From JAUPKT01 sp964427855 (GTDB lineage: Bacteria; Desulfobacterota; Desulfomonilia; Desulfomonilales; Desulfomonilaceae): a stretch of DNA of 64,000 nt. Positions 17,306 to 25,412 of this stretch are shown here, piece by piece; the first letter of the stretch is position 1; every line of letters starts with the position of its first letter. The notes beneath the pieces were generated by a model. That model did no database searches. It was not told where the DNA came from and saw only the letters and a program-made list of their open reading frames with translations. A program made the translations under genes and the position numbers. Where the stretch lies: the NCBI GenBank assembly GCA_964427855.1, contig CAYRVH010000011.1, positions 4,191 to 68,190 on the forward strand. The letters run 5' to 3'.

Positions 17306-18469
17306 TCATAATGCTTCTGTTCCTTCGCTAAGAATGATCAGATACTGGTTGTACGCAAAAACCCGATTACGGCGTTGGCCGGTGATCTCTCTGACTATTT
17401 TCAGATTCTCCAAATTTTCCATAGCCCGCGAGACCGCCGGAAAAGAAAGCCCGGTACGCTTACATATCTGATTCAACGTGACCAAGGGACGCTCACAAAG
17501 CACGCGAAATACACGTAAAGTGGTTGAACCCACTCGTTGATGTTGTTGAATGATCTGTTCATCCTGCTGGAAAAGCGAAAGCAAACGTTTTGCGATTTCA
17601 ACCGCGTTGGTGGCCGTGTGCTCAACCCCTTCAAGGAAAAAATCCAACCAGGCTTCCCAATTCCCCTCGAGGCGGACAACATCAAGTAAGCGATAATACT
17701 CATTTCGATGTTGCTTAAAATAGAGGCTTAGGTAAAGGAGCGGTTTAGAAAGCAAATTATCATGGTGGAGGATAAAGGCAATGAGCAAACGGCCCAAACG
17801 TCCATTACCATCAAGAAATGGATGAATGGTCTCAAACTGAACATGAGCGAGTGCAGCTTTAATGAGACCAGGATAAGGATTCTCCTCACCATGAAGAAAA
17901 CGTTCTAGTTCCGCCATACAGTCTTGCACAGAACCTGGCGGCGGGGGAACAAAATGGGCACTACCTGGTCGGTTTCCTCCAATCCAGTTTTGCGTGCACC
18001 GGAATTCGCCCGGGGACTTCTCACTGCCACGGCCGCGAGAAAGCAACACGGCGTGCATTTCTCGAATTAAACGATTGGAAAGAGGGAAGCCCTCATGCAG
18101 TCGCTTAAGCCCATGCTCTAATGCCGCCACGTAGTTGGAAACCTCCACCACGTCATCCAATGGAGCACCGGGAGCCTCTTCTATTTCGAAAAGCAACAGT
18201 TGGGCTAAAGATGACTGTGTCCCTTCAATTTGAGAGGAAAGAACCGCTTCGCGGCGTACATAGCCATATAAGAAAAGGTCGGGATCAGGCAGGAGCACGC
18301 TTACGCTATCCAGCCTGCCTAATGCCAGGGTTGCACGCTCCAACAATTGCCGGCGTTGACCAGTCATTTCCAGCGGTGGGTGGGGTGGAAGAGGGTTTGG
18401 AATAAAAGCGCGAATCGTCTCCCCGCCTACTTCGGTTATTTCGTAACGTCCTGTGAATCCACGCCTCAC
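17306..18469 (-). CDS. Fic family protein with C-terminal winged helix
   Basis: 387 aa. The Fic active site HPFLDGNGRLGR (His216) is complete, so it should transfer AMP or a related moiety to a hydroxyl side chain of a target protein. An inhibitory motif with Ser78 and Glu82-Gly83 (SSQIEG) in the N-terminal domain matches the (S/T)xxxE(G/N) rule, so the enzyme can hold itself inactive. The C-terminal ~75 residues (TLRVFRVLCERPLVTLNQIC, LSFPAVSRAMENLENLKIV) form a winged-helix DNA-binding domain. GTG start with AAGGAG 6 nt before. A remnant of hsdM ends 77 bp upstream on the same strand, consistent with a former type I restriction operon. Repeated motifs lie on both sides and could be its operators. 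Confidence 0.93.
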   Translation of the reverse strand: MRRGFTGRYEITEVGGETIRAFIPNPLPPHPPLEMTGQRRQLLERATLALGRLDSVSVLLPDPDLFLYGYVRREAVLSSQIEGTQSSLAQLLLFEIEEAPGAPLDDVVEVSNYVAALEHGLKRLHEGFPLSNRLIREMHAVLLSRGRGSEKSPGEFRCTQNWIGGNRPGSAHFVPPPPGSVQDCMAELERFLHGEENPYPGLIKAALAHVQFETIHPFLDGNGRLGRLLIAFILHHDNLLSKPLLYLSLYFKQHRNEYYRLLDVVRLEGNWEAWLDFFLEGVEHTATNAVEIAKRLLSLFQQDEQIIQQHQRVGSTTLRVFRVLCERPLVTLNQICKRTGLSFPAVSRAMENLENLKIVREITGQRRNRVFAYNQYLIILSEGTEAL

Positions 18470-18490
18470 CGAATACTCCTTATTTCCATT

Positions 18491-18544
18491 TCGTTCAATA
18501 AGAGGTTTCGTTATTAAACGATTCGGGCCAAACGTTTAATAAAC
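18491..18544. promoter_or_regulatory. Operator-like repeated motifs upstream of fic
   Basis: TCGTTCAATAAG (18491-18502), near-palindrome TCGTTATTAAACGA (18508-18521) and AAACGTTTAATAAAC (18530-18544) sit just before the fic ribosome site. They match the motif downstream of fic. A likely target is the winged-helix domain of Fic itself (autoregulation); inference. Confidence 0.5.
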
Positions 18545-18546
18545 AT

Positions 18547-18715
18547 CTACTTCCAAGAGCCCAATTCTTCCAAATTTCTCCGGATTTCAGCGTCCAAGCG
18601 GCCTGCATCTTCCGTCTGAGTACGCCATTCAGCCACCAGGCGTTTCATATTCTCCTCGAACGGCTCGCCATAGGCCTCCTGAACCTCGGCGCCGACGGTG
18701 GCGCCTGCTTGCGTG
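18547..18715 (-). pseudogene. Type I restriction methylase (HsdM) C-terminal remnant
   Basis: The minus strand reads AEVQEAYGEPFEENMKRLVA then EWRTQTEDAGRLDAEIRRNL and EELGSWK before a TAG at 18549-18547. This matches the helical C-terminus of HsdM (family ends are typically ...RLEAEIRANLEGLGY). Everything upstream is missing, including the methylase motifs. It is a 3' scar of a type I restriction-modification operon. fic comes next on the same strand, a known arrangement in such operons. Confidence 0.6.
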
Positions 18716-18954
18716 TTGTTCTTTCACTTTGCCAAGGTCTATCTCCCCGGACGATCATGCTTCGGCGTTGCTCAGTGGCGTCTCACAATGATTAGATTGA
18801 TCCGCATAAGATGAGGTATTTCTGGTTTCTGCCATGTAAGTCGCCTTTCGATACTCCGCCAAAGGTGACTTAACCACTTGCGAATCAAGGCATTTGCGCC
18901 GAACGCTCAATTTGGATCGGCACATGCTGCGGGGCGGCATAAAACACCTCTCAA

Positions 18955-19160
18955 AGTCCATCCAGCGGACTCCGTACGCCGGATGGCCGCGGTTGAGGAC
19001 ATGGGTATAGATCATCGTCTTGACATCTTTGTGGCCCAAGAGCTCCTGGGCTGTTCGGAGGTCTTATTCACCTTTTTAACAGCTCTGACGGGCTCCTGGA
19101 ACGGGGTATTGAGCCACTCAGGCAGCATGCTTATTCGATCCATTACACCATTGCCGCCCG
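18955..19160 (-). pseudogene. Integron-type tyrosine integrase (IntI-like) remnant
   Basis: Two pieces of an IntI-like integrase in adjacent frames. From 19158: GGNGVMDRISMLPEWLNTPF, resembling the GGKG-KDRVTMLP stretch. From 19057: RTAQELLGHKDVKTMIYTHV followed by LNRG, the C-terminal box carrying the nucleophile Tyr. About 100 residues that should separate them, including the HxLRH box, are deleted, and the frame changes near 19057. No attI or attC site recognised. Non-functional relic. Confidence 0.65.
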
Positions 19161-19299
19161 ACCATGTGGATTTGTCGCGACGTGCCTGCGCCGAGGTTTC
19201 GGCAGGCATGGGTTAACTGTGCGCTTTCCTGCGACAAGGAACACATAGCGGTGATGCAATGCGTTCGGTCACATGGCTTGTCGGGAGCGAGAAAGTACG

Positions 19300-20028
19300 T
19301 TATTTGACTGAACTGTGCTTCTTAAACAGCTCCTCAACCTTTTTCCAATCAACGATTTTCTGGAAGTTGTCCACGTATTCCGCACGGCGGTTCTGATACT
19401 TCAGGTAGTAGGCGTGCTCCCACACATCGCAGACCAGGAGGGGCATCACTCCCCAGGACGTGAGGTTTTGGTGCTTTTCGGCCTGCATAATGACTAATCT
19501 CTTGCTGAATGGCTCCCATGCAAGGACTCCCCAGCCCGATGCCTCGACAGACTTCGATGCTGCGGCAAATTGGTTCCAAAAGGTCTCAAAGGAGCCGAAG
19601 TCCCTGTCGATGAGTTCCTTCATCACGCCGGTAGGTGAGCCGCCCGCGTGTGGCCCGATGGTGTTGAAATAGAGCCAATGCAACACCACTCCTGAGCCGT
19701 TGAACGCGAGATCGCGGCTCAGGGCTTTGACCGCAGAAAAATTTCCTTGTTTGCGGCAATTTTCAAGCGCTTCCAAGGCCTTGTTCAATCCGTCGATGTA
19801 GGCGGCAAAGTGTTTTCCATGATGTATTTTCACCGTTTCCTTGTCAATATATGGTTCCAGAGCGTCTTCCGGATATGGGAGCGGCGGCAATTTGTGCATG
19901 AAGGTCCCTGGCGCGTTGCCCTTGTCAGCAGCAATAGCATCCTGCCCAAGGAATGACGACAAAACCCCGGCAGCGGCAAAAAGCCCTGTTGTTTTCAGGA
20001 GTTCCCTGCGATCCAATTCAGCGGTCAT
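19300..20028 (-). CDS. Fe/Mn superoxide dismutase with Tat-type signal
   Basis: 242 aa. Converts superoxide to peroxide and oxygen. The N-terminus DRRELLKTTGLFAAAG is a twin-arginine signal, so the folded metalloenzyme is probably exported to the periplasm. SOD landmarks: KIHHGKHFAAYI (first His ligand), LHWLYFNTIGPHAGG (second), DVWEHAYYLKYQNRR (Asp and His ligands). The usual second-sphere Gln of Fe- or Mn-type enzymes is not evident at either standard position, so metal use is unclear. Start ATG 20028 has AAAGGA 8 nt before; the open frame extends further upstream without a ribosome site. It follows sfsA on the same strand, with about 50 bp between. Confidence 0.9.
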   Translation of the reverse strand: MTAELDRRELLKTTGLFAAAGVLSSFLGQDAIAADKGNAPGTFMHKLPPLPYPEDALEPYIDKETVKIHHGKHFAAYIDGLNKALEALENCRKQGNFSAVKALSRDLAFNGSGVVLHWLYFNTIGPHAGGSPTGVMKELIDRDFGSFETFWNQFAAASKSVEASGWGVLAWEPFSKRLVIMQAEKHQNLTSWGVMPLLVCDVWEHAYYLKYQNRRAEYVDNFQKIVDWKKVEELFKKHSSVK

Positions 20029-20078
20029 AGTTCCATTCCTTTCTCTATAATGATCGTGATTCGCGAAAAAAGGGCCTG

Positions 20079-20831
20079 TCACAACTGACATGGCAGCCTT
20101 TTTCTCAGTGAGATTCCTGTAAGAGTAATGTGTACATCGTAGGCGAGAATTTCTACATGCTTTTTTGCCGCAGCCCTGAGATGGGCACTGTACAGAGGAT
20201 CGATCCTATCCGCTGGTCGAAACACCTTTGCGTCCATGCGCTGTACCAGGAAGAAGATGACCGCGCGGCATCCTTGTGCAGCGAGTCTTTCCAACTCTCC
20301 CAGGTGTTTTACACCCCTGGCAGTCACCGCGTCAGGGAAGTACGCCGAATCGTTTTCCACCAAGGTGCAATTTTTGACTTCTACGAAACAGGGCGGGTTA
20401 TGGCGCGATTGCAAATACAAATCAAGTCTGGCGCCGGGGCCAGTTGCGACCTCGCGCCTGATCGTGTCGTAGCCCGCCAATTCCGGGATTGCGGCAGCCG
20501 CCACAGAGGCGTGCACCAATCGGTTGGGAACGAGCGTGTTTATCCCCACCAGAGAGCTCGGCATGCTGATCAGCTCCCAGGTGTACGGAAGTTTTCGTTT
20601 GATGTTTCCAGCCTGCGATAAATAGACAACTCTTCCCGGCTCGCTGCATCCTAACATGCTTCCAGAATTGGGGCAGTGCGCCTTGGCAATGCTGCCGTCG
20701 TCGAGTCTCACGTCGGCGATAAATCGTTGGTAGCGCCTTACCAGCGTGCCTGGTATCAAAGGCGGCCAATGGAGAGAGTTTTGAGCGTCCGTAGGGAACT
20801 CCTCGCGCAAGGGAAACTTTTCCCTCCGCAT
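20079..20831 (-). CDS. sfsA: SfsA family protein (sugar fermentation stimulation protein homolog)
   Basis: 250 aa. GTLVRRYQRFIADVRLDDG with CPNSGSM (N-terminal OB-like half), then ARLDLYLQS and CFVEVKNCTL (nuclease-like half with the (D/E)xK residues) and FPDAVTARGVKHLGEL are typical of SfsA. The family binds DNA and was linked to maltose gene expression in E. coli; its real role is poorly known. The start is uncertain because the ATG has no strong ribosome site. Upstream DNA carries a repeat A copy. Confidence 0.92.
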   Translation of the reverse strand: MRREKFPLREEFPTDAQNSLHWPPLIPGTLVRRYQRFIADVRLDDGSIAKAHCPNSGSMLGCSEPGRVVYLSQAGNIKRKLPYTWELISMPSSLVGINTLVPNRLVHASVAAAAIPELAGYDTIRREVATGPGARLDLYLQSRHNPPCFVEVKNCTLVENDSAYFPDAVTARGVKHLGELERLAAQGCRAVIFFLVQRMDAKVFRPADRIDPLYSAHLRAAAKKHVEILAYDVHITLTGISLRKRLPCQL

Positions 20832-21179
20832 TTATACGAATTCTCGCAATTAATCACAAATTGGGGCCGTGTACCCTCATTGCGTCATTCTCACGAAAGT
20901 GAAGATCCATACTGGGTTTCCTGGATTCCCATTTTTAAGGGAATGACAACATCACGTCTGAGCATTTCGCGATTTCTTTTCATAAAGGTTATATCAGGTG
21001 ATTGCTTCGCTTCGCGGCCAACGAATCAATAGAGGCTCGGTGTCATTGCAAGGCGACGGAACGACGAATCATGCTCGGCTCACCCAGTCGAGCAGGCAGA
21101 CCGCTATCGAATTCGTGTGTTTGGTCACGAACGGCCGTGGTGGGGGAGCCGCGATATCTCAAACGATGACAAAAAAGAG
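20832..21179. other. Spacer between rnc and sfsA with repeat A copy
   Basis: About 350 bp between same-strand genes. Holds repeat A copy 4. The remaining part, about 21000-21175, shows nothing I can identify. Confidence 0.5.
20842..20995 (+). repeat. Repeat A copy 4
   Basis: Well-preserved: TTAATCACAAATTGGGGCCG, GTCATTCTCACGAAAGTGAA, CTGGATTCCCATTTTTAAGG, TTTCGCGATTTCTTTTCATA. Confidence 0.85.
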
Positions 21180-21887
21180 CTACTTGAAAAGAGTATCCAA
21201 TGCCTCTCGCGCCGCGTTCTGGGCAGCTTCTCTTTTGTTCCGGCCCGTACCCTGACCCACCGTATGGTCGCCGACCTGTACAGCTACTGCAAATGTCTTG
21301 CAGTGTTCCTCTCCCCATTGATCAACGACCTGATATGTTGGCGTCAGGCCCATTGAAGATTGAACTCGCTCTTGTAAAACGCTTTTGTAATCCTGTTCCT
21401 CAGAACTCACGGGCAGCGTATCTATCAAATCGGAGAAGGCCCTCAGAATAAACTCCTTTGCCGCCGAAAAACCGCGGTCAAGAAAGATCGCCGCTATCAC
21501 GGCTTCCAGTGTATCGGCCAGAATAGAATCACGGTCGCGACAGCCTGAGAGGTCGTCACCTCGTCCCATGCGGATGAATTTGGCGATGCCCAAAGTCCTG
21601 GCAAGATTTGCGAGCGTGGTTCTGTTGACCAATCTTGCGCGGCTTTTCTGGAGGTCACCCTCTTCAAATTCAGGGAATTCCTCATAGAGCTTTTCCGCGA
21701 TGACAAGGCCTAATACCGCGTCGCCAAGGAATTCGAGTCGTTCGTTGTGATGCTCGCAGGTATCTCTATGTTCGTGCCAATAGCTTCGCCGGGTGAGGGA
21801 ATCCAGAAGTAGATGCGGCCTCTTGAAGGAGTAGGACATGATGCTCTCGATATCGGAGAGATCCACATCTTGGAAGGCCATGGTCAT
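21180..21887 (-). CDS. rnc: Ribonuclease III
   Basis: About 235 aa. Cleaves double-stranded RNA (rRNA precursors, mRNAs). Catalytic domain signature NERLEFLGDAVLG and the second acidic patch DTLEAVIAAIFLDRG are present, followed by a C-terminal double-stranded-RNA-binding domain (DYKSVLQERVQSSMGLTPTY ... GRNKREAAQNAAREALD). ATG at 21887 overlaps the surE stop (ATGA); a second ATG at 21881 is also possible. Last gene of the long minus-strand run that starts at folC. Confidence 0.97.
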   Translation of the reverse strand: MTMAFQDVDLSDIESIMSYSFKRPHLLLDSLTRRSYWHEHRDTCEHHNERLEFLGDAVLGLVIAEKLYEEFPEFEEGDLQKSRARLVNRTTLANLARTLGIAKFIRMGRGDDLSGCRDRDSILADTLEAVIAAIFLDRGFSAAKEFILRAFSDLIDTLPVSSEEQDYKSVLQERVQSSMGLTPTYQVVDQWGEEHCKTFAVAVQVGDHTVGQGTGRNKREAAQNAAREALDTLFK

Positions 21888-22657
21888 ATCTTTTTCAGGG
21901 CGCACGCCAATTCCTCCACATGTGCATGAGCGGTGAGATCGTAGAACAACGGGGTAATAGAGACATATCCCTGGCCCAATGCAATCACATCTATGTCTTC
22001 ATCTGTATCGGTCTCGGCGCTCTGCCCGGAAAGCCAATAATAGGTGTTGCCTCGCGGGTCTTCCCGCGGCTCTAGTGTTTCTCTAAAGGGAGACAGAGCC
22101 TGTCTCGTTATTCTAAAACCCCGAATCTTTTCGGGTGGCATGGCTGGTATGTTGACGTTGAGGGCTACTCCCTTGGGGAGGCCTTGGGACAATACCCAGC
22201 GGGCGATGGCGAGCACATGAGGCAGCGCCCATTCGTAGGGGGGATTTTTTTTCTGGGCCAGGGAGACCGCCATGGCAGGCGCACCCAATATCGCGGCTTC
22301 GGTGGCAGCAGACACTGTTCCGGAGTACAGCACGTTGATGCCGACGTTCGCGCCGTTGTTTATGCCAGACACCACCAAATCAGGAGGTCTTCGGAGAAGC
22401 GCGTACATGGCTAATTTCACCGAATCAGCCGGCGTCCCAGTCACGCCGAAACCGTACGTTTCTCCATTGAAGTGGATTTCATGGACCTTTATGGGATCGT
22501 AAAGCGTGATGGAATGCCCCACGGCACTCTGTTCCTCCACTGGCGCCACCACGCAAATCTCGCCTATTGAGTGTAATGCCTGTCGCAGATAACGGAGTCC
22601 TTCGGCGTAAATTCCGTCGTCATTAGTCAGAAGGATCAACGGTCCCGCGTCATTCAT
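21884..22657 (-). CDS. surE: 5'/3'-nucleotidase SurE
   Basis: 257 aa. Metal-dependent nucleoside monophosphate phosphatase. The signature ILLTNDDG with the paired Asp metal ligands is at the N-terminus, followed by VVAPVEEQSAVGHSIT, GTPADSVKLA and VVSGINNGANVGINVLYSGT. Start ATG 22657 overlaps the aminotransferase stop (ATGA), and its own stop overlaps rnc, so the three are translationally coupled. Confidence 0.96.
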   Translation of the reverse strand: MNDAGPLILLTNDDGIYAEGLRYLRQALHSIGEICVVAPVEEQSAVGHSITLYDPIKVHEIHFNGETYGFGVTGTPADSVKLAMYALLRRPPDLVVSGINNGANVGINVLYSGTVSAATEAAILGAPAMAVSLAQKKNPPYEWALPHVLAIARWVLSQGLPKGVALNVNIPAMPPEKIRGFRITRQALSPFRETLEPREDPRGNTYYWLSGQSAETDTDEDIDVIALGQGYVSITPLFYDLTAHAHVEELACALKKI

Positions 22658-23841
22658 CGCAACTCGCGGCACGCCTCTTTTATTCTTTTCATGCCTTCGA
22701 CGATGTTCTTTTCGCTGGTGGCAAAGGAGAGTCTGATGTGGTCCGAAGAGCCGAAAGCCCCTCCTGGTACGCAGGCCACATGATGCTTTTCCAGCAGGTA
22801 CGCGGCCATATCATTGGAATCATTGATCCCATTCTTGCTGAACAAGGCGGACACGTTCACGAAGGCATAAAACGCGCCGCTTGGCTTGGTCACCGTGACG
22901 CCTTCAATGTCGTCGATCAAGGAAACCATGAGGTTGCGTCTCTTTTCGAAGATGCTTCTCATGGCTGCCACTTCGTCCTGAGGGCCTTGAAGGGCCTCCG
23001 TAGCAGCAGCTTGGGCCGGATTGCTGGGATTCGAGGTTGACTGACTTTGGAGGTCAGTGGCCGCTTTGATGATGGACTTGTTGGCGGCAGCCATGTATCC
23101 GATGCGAAACCCTGTCATGGCATAGGTTTTAGAAACGCCATTCACAAGGACACACCTGTCTCTCATGCCCTCGAAGCTGGGGAACGGCATAAATGTGAGG
23201 TTGTCGTAGAGGAGCTTGTCATAGATCTCGTCAGAAATGACGAGCAGGTCGTATTCCAGGGCTAATTCGGCAAGGCCGCTCAGGGTGGTCGGCGGATAGA
23301 CCGTGCCACTGGGGTTGGAAGGAGAATTGACAATCATCGCCTTGGTGCGAGGTGTTACAAGGGAGCGGACAGCCTCGATAGCGGGGACGAAGGCGTCGGC
23401 CTCCCGAGTCTGTACGACCACGGGGATGCCGCCGCAAAGCGATATCATTTCAGGATACGACACCCAATAAGGAGCAAAAACGAGAACCTCATCCCCTGGA
23501 TCTAATATCGCCTGAAATACGTTGTAGAGGCTATGCTTGGCCCCGCACGAAACCAGCAGTTCCGCCGGGCCGTATTCCAGGCCGTAATCCTGAGCGATTC
23601 TGAAGGCGATTGCTTTTTTCAGCTCTGGCGTTCCTCCGACCGGCGTGTAAAAGGTTTCACCCCGATCGATGGACCGCTTTGCCGCCTCGCGTATATGCGC
23701 GGGAGTGGGAAAATCAGGTTCACCGGCTCCAAAACCTATGACATCGACGCCTTGGGCTTTGAGTTCCTTTTCTTTGGCCGAAATCGCCAGAGTAGCAGAC
23801 GGTTTGAGCTGAAGAGCCCTTTGAGATAGCCATGTTTTCAT
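22654..23841 (-). CDS. Pyridoxal-phosphate aminotransferase, aspartate aminotransferase type I-gamma
   Basis: 395 aa, class I/II fold. Landmarks: GFGAGEPDFPTPAHI, YTPVGGTPELKKAI, NSPSNPSGTVY, the PLP-binding Asp and Tyr in ISDEIYDKL, the Schiff-base Lys in NGVSKTYAMTGFRIGY, and the carboxylate-binding Arg in HIRLSFAT. It interconverts aspartate/2-oxoglutarate and oxaloacetate/glutamate; broader specificity (for example prephenate) is known in this subgroup. Its start overlaps the coaD stop (ATGA), with GGAG 5 nt before. Confidence 0.93.
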   Translation of the reverse strand: MKTWLSQRALQLKPSATLAISAKEKELKAQGVDVIGFGAGEPDFPTPAHIREAAKRSIDRGETFYTPVGGTPELKKAIAFRIAQDYGLEYGPAELLVSCGAKHSLYNVFQAILDPGDEVLVFAPYWVSYPEMISLCGGIPVVVQTREADAFVPAIEAVRSLVTPRTKAMIVNSPSNPSGTVYPPTTLSGLAELALEYDLLVISDEIYDKLLYDNLTFMPFPSFEGMRDRCVLVNGVSKTYAMTGFRIGYMAAANKSIIKAATDLQSQSTSNPSNPAQAAATEALQGPQDEVAAMRSIFEKRRNLMVSLIDDIEGVTVTKPSGAFYAFVNVSALFSKNGINDSNDMAAYLLEKHHVACVPGGAFGSSDHIRLSFATSEKNIVEGMKRIKEACRELR

Positions 23842-24398
23842 GAGTGCTCCACAAGTGATTTATTTTTATGCTGTTTCTGATTGTTGATCATGGGGAATTT
23901 TTCTTTCAGGATTCTGAGTACGTTCTCGGGTACAAGACCTTCGGGAGAACCGCCCGCTAAAACCGTTGCTTTGATGATGCGAGAACTCACATACAAATAT
24001 CTGTGAGCCGTCATGAGGAAAAACGTTTCGATGTTTCTATTGAGCTTCCGATTCATCAGGGCCAATTGGAATTCGTATTCAAAGTCCGAGACCGCGCGGA
24101 GTCCTCGGACGATGGCGCAGGCCTTAATTTTTTCGGCGTATCGTACCAGCAGGCCTTGAAAGGAATCCGCCTCGATCCTCGGATCCCCTGCCACTGCTTC
24201 TCGAATCATAGCAATTCTCTCTTCGACTGTGAAGATGGTATCCTTTTGCGGGTTCTCTCCTAAGGCGACGATAATGCGGTCGAATGTTCCCAACGCCCTC
24301 CTGATTATTTCAAGATGTCCGTTGTGAATAGGGTCGAAGGTCCCGGGATATACCGCAAGTTTTTCCCCCATCCTCCTTCTGGCTCTTTGGGGCGACAA
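23838..24398 (-). CDS. coaD: Phosphopantetheine adenylyltransferase
   Basis: Makes dephospho-CoA from 4'-phosphopantetheine and ATP. Nucleotidyltransferase motif YPGTFDPIHNGHLEI (T/HxGH), IVRGLRAVSDFEYEFQLALMNRKL and the SSR motif YVSSRIIKA are intact. Two starts compete. TTG 24398 has GAGGAGG 8 nt before it, just after the rsmD stop. ATG 24371 (MGEKLAVYPG) fits the family length better, but its AAGGAGG is immediately adjacent. The sequence alone does not decide. Confidence 0.96.
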   Translation of the reverse strand: MSPQRARRRMGEKLAVYPGTFDPIHNGHLEIIRRALGTFDRIIVALGENPQKDTIFTVEERIAMIREAVAGDPRIEADSFQGLLVRYAEKIKACAIVRGLRAVSDFEYEFQLALMNRKLNRNIETFFLMTAHRYLYVSSRIIKATVLAGGSPEGLVPENVLRILKEKFPMINNQKQHKNKSLVEHS

Positions 24399-24401
24399 TG
24401 C

Positions 24402-24962
24402 TCATTCCTCCTCTTCAATACAAAACATTTCAACCAATGTATCCCCATATCTCCTGGCAAATCGCCTTGTGAGGAAGTCAGGCGCCTGCTGATGAGAAGT
24501 TGAGTACCTCGATTCCACCACGAGCACCGCATCCTGGGATAATACTCGTCTCAGGGCCCGCTGCCGCCAGATATGGTCTAGGTCATTCGTGTCATAGGGC
24601 GGATCCATAAATACGACGGTAAAACTTTCTTTTGCTTCGACATGGGAATTGAGGGCTTGCGCTGCGCCGCCTATCCGCACCGAGACGCGCTCGCGAACGC
24701 CAAGCTTTTCGGCGTTTCTTTTTATGGTCTGAGCTGCAGAGCTGTTCCGTTCCACAAAAGAAACATGGGACGCGCCGCGACTGAGGGCCTCGAAACCGAA
24801 GGCCCCTGTTCCCGCGAAAAGGTCTAAGACGCGGCTGGCAAGGATGTGTGGGCCGAGCACATCGAACACGGCTTCTCTCACTCTTTCACTGGTGGGTCTG
24901 ACCAGGCCGTGAATAGGAGACCAAAGGCGACGCCCCTTGAACTGACCGGCTATGATTCTCAT
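24402..24962 (-). CDS. rsmD: 16S rRNA (guanine966-N2)-methyltransferase RsmD
   Basis: 186 aa. N-terminal MRIIAGQFKGRRL and RPTSERVREAVFDVL, SAM-binding VLDLFAGTGAFGFEALSRGA, and catalytic motif VVFMDPPYDTND (DPPY) identify RsmD. It sits directly before coaD (rsmD-coaD is a widely conserved pair). The ribosome site is weak. Confidence 0.95.
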   Translation of the reverse strand: MRIIAGQFKGRRLWSPIHGLVRPTSERVREAVFDVLGPHILASRVLDLFAGTGAFGFEALSRGASHVSFVERNSSAAQTIKRNAEKLGVRERVSVRIGGAAQALNSHVEAKESFTVVFMDPPYDTNDLDHIWRQRALRRVLSQDAVLVVESRYSTSHQQAPDFLTRRFARRYGDTLVEMFCIEEEE

Positions 24963-25017
24963 GGTGACAGTGTATTTATATATCGGCCTTTCGGATTGAT
25001 CAATCCCTCGAGGAGAT

Positions 25018-25374
25018 TTAGGTCTTGCTGAGGTGGTCGGGCCGGATAATATCCCCTGGAGCTAAGGAGTGCGCGGCCAAACGACGGAGCACCTGGCAGT
25101 ACGGGCCTATGACCGAGTCGATGACTTCCACCTTTTTCCATGTGAGATACTGAAAATACTCATCATCGATGCCGCCGCATACGACGACGTCGGTCTTCTC
25201 ATCGAGGATCAGCCTGCAAAGCCTCTCGGCCGAGGAGCTGGGCAGCACAATGGCTCTCTCGTCCAAAACAGCACCATGATCATCGAGGGTGGCGACCACT
25301 ACCTCGGGCGCCAAGTCAAAACGAGGCGCAACATCGTCGCCTGACAATGGGATCAGCACTTTCTTCACAGGCAT
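25018..25374 (-). CDS. NifX/NifB-type dinitrogenase iron-molybdenum cofactor family protein
   Basis: 118 aa. MPVKKVLIPLSGDDVAPRFD and VVVATLDDHGAV, then DEKTDVVVCGGIDDEYFQYL, belong to the Nitro_FeMo-Co family, whose members bind iron-sulfur/molybdenum clusters or precursors in transit. The start is placed at ATG 25374 (AAGGAG 5 nt before); the open frame is longer. No nif genes appear in the window, so a role in nitrogenase is not implied. It lies right after a sigma-54 activator with a Cys-rich PAS domain; the two may form a metal or redox sensing pair (inference). Confidence 0.85.
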   Translation of the reverse strand: MPVKKVLIPLSGDDVAPRFDLAPEVVVATLDDHGAVLDERAIVLPSSSAERLCRLILDEKTDVVVCGGIDDEYFQYLTWKKVEVIDSVIGPYCQVLRRLAAHSLAPGDIIRPDHLSKT

Positions 25375-25412
25375 CCCTTCTCCTTGTCTGACCGCGGCCA
25401 CTTTGGCCGCGT

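Noticed and set aside
18755..19039. 94-aa open frame as an intact integrase gene
   Set aside because: It holds only the final IntI box; upstream catalytic boxes are deleted or out of frame, so it is reported as a relic.
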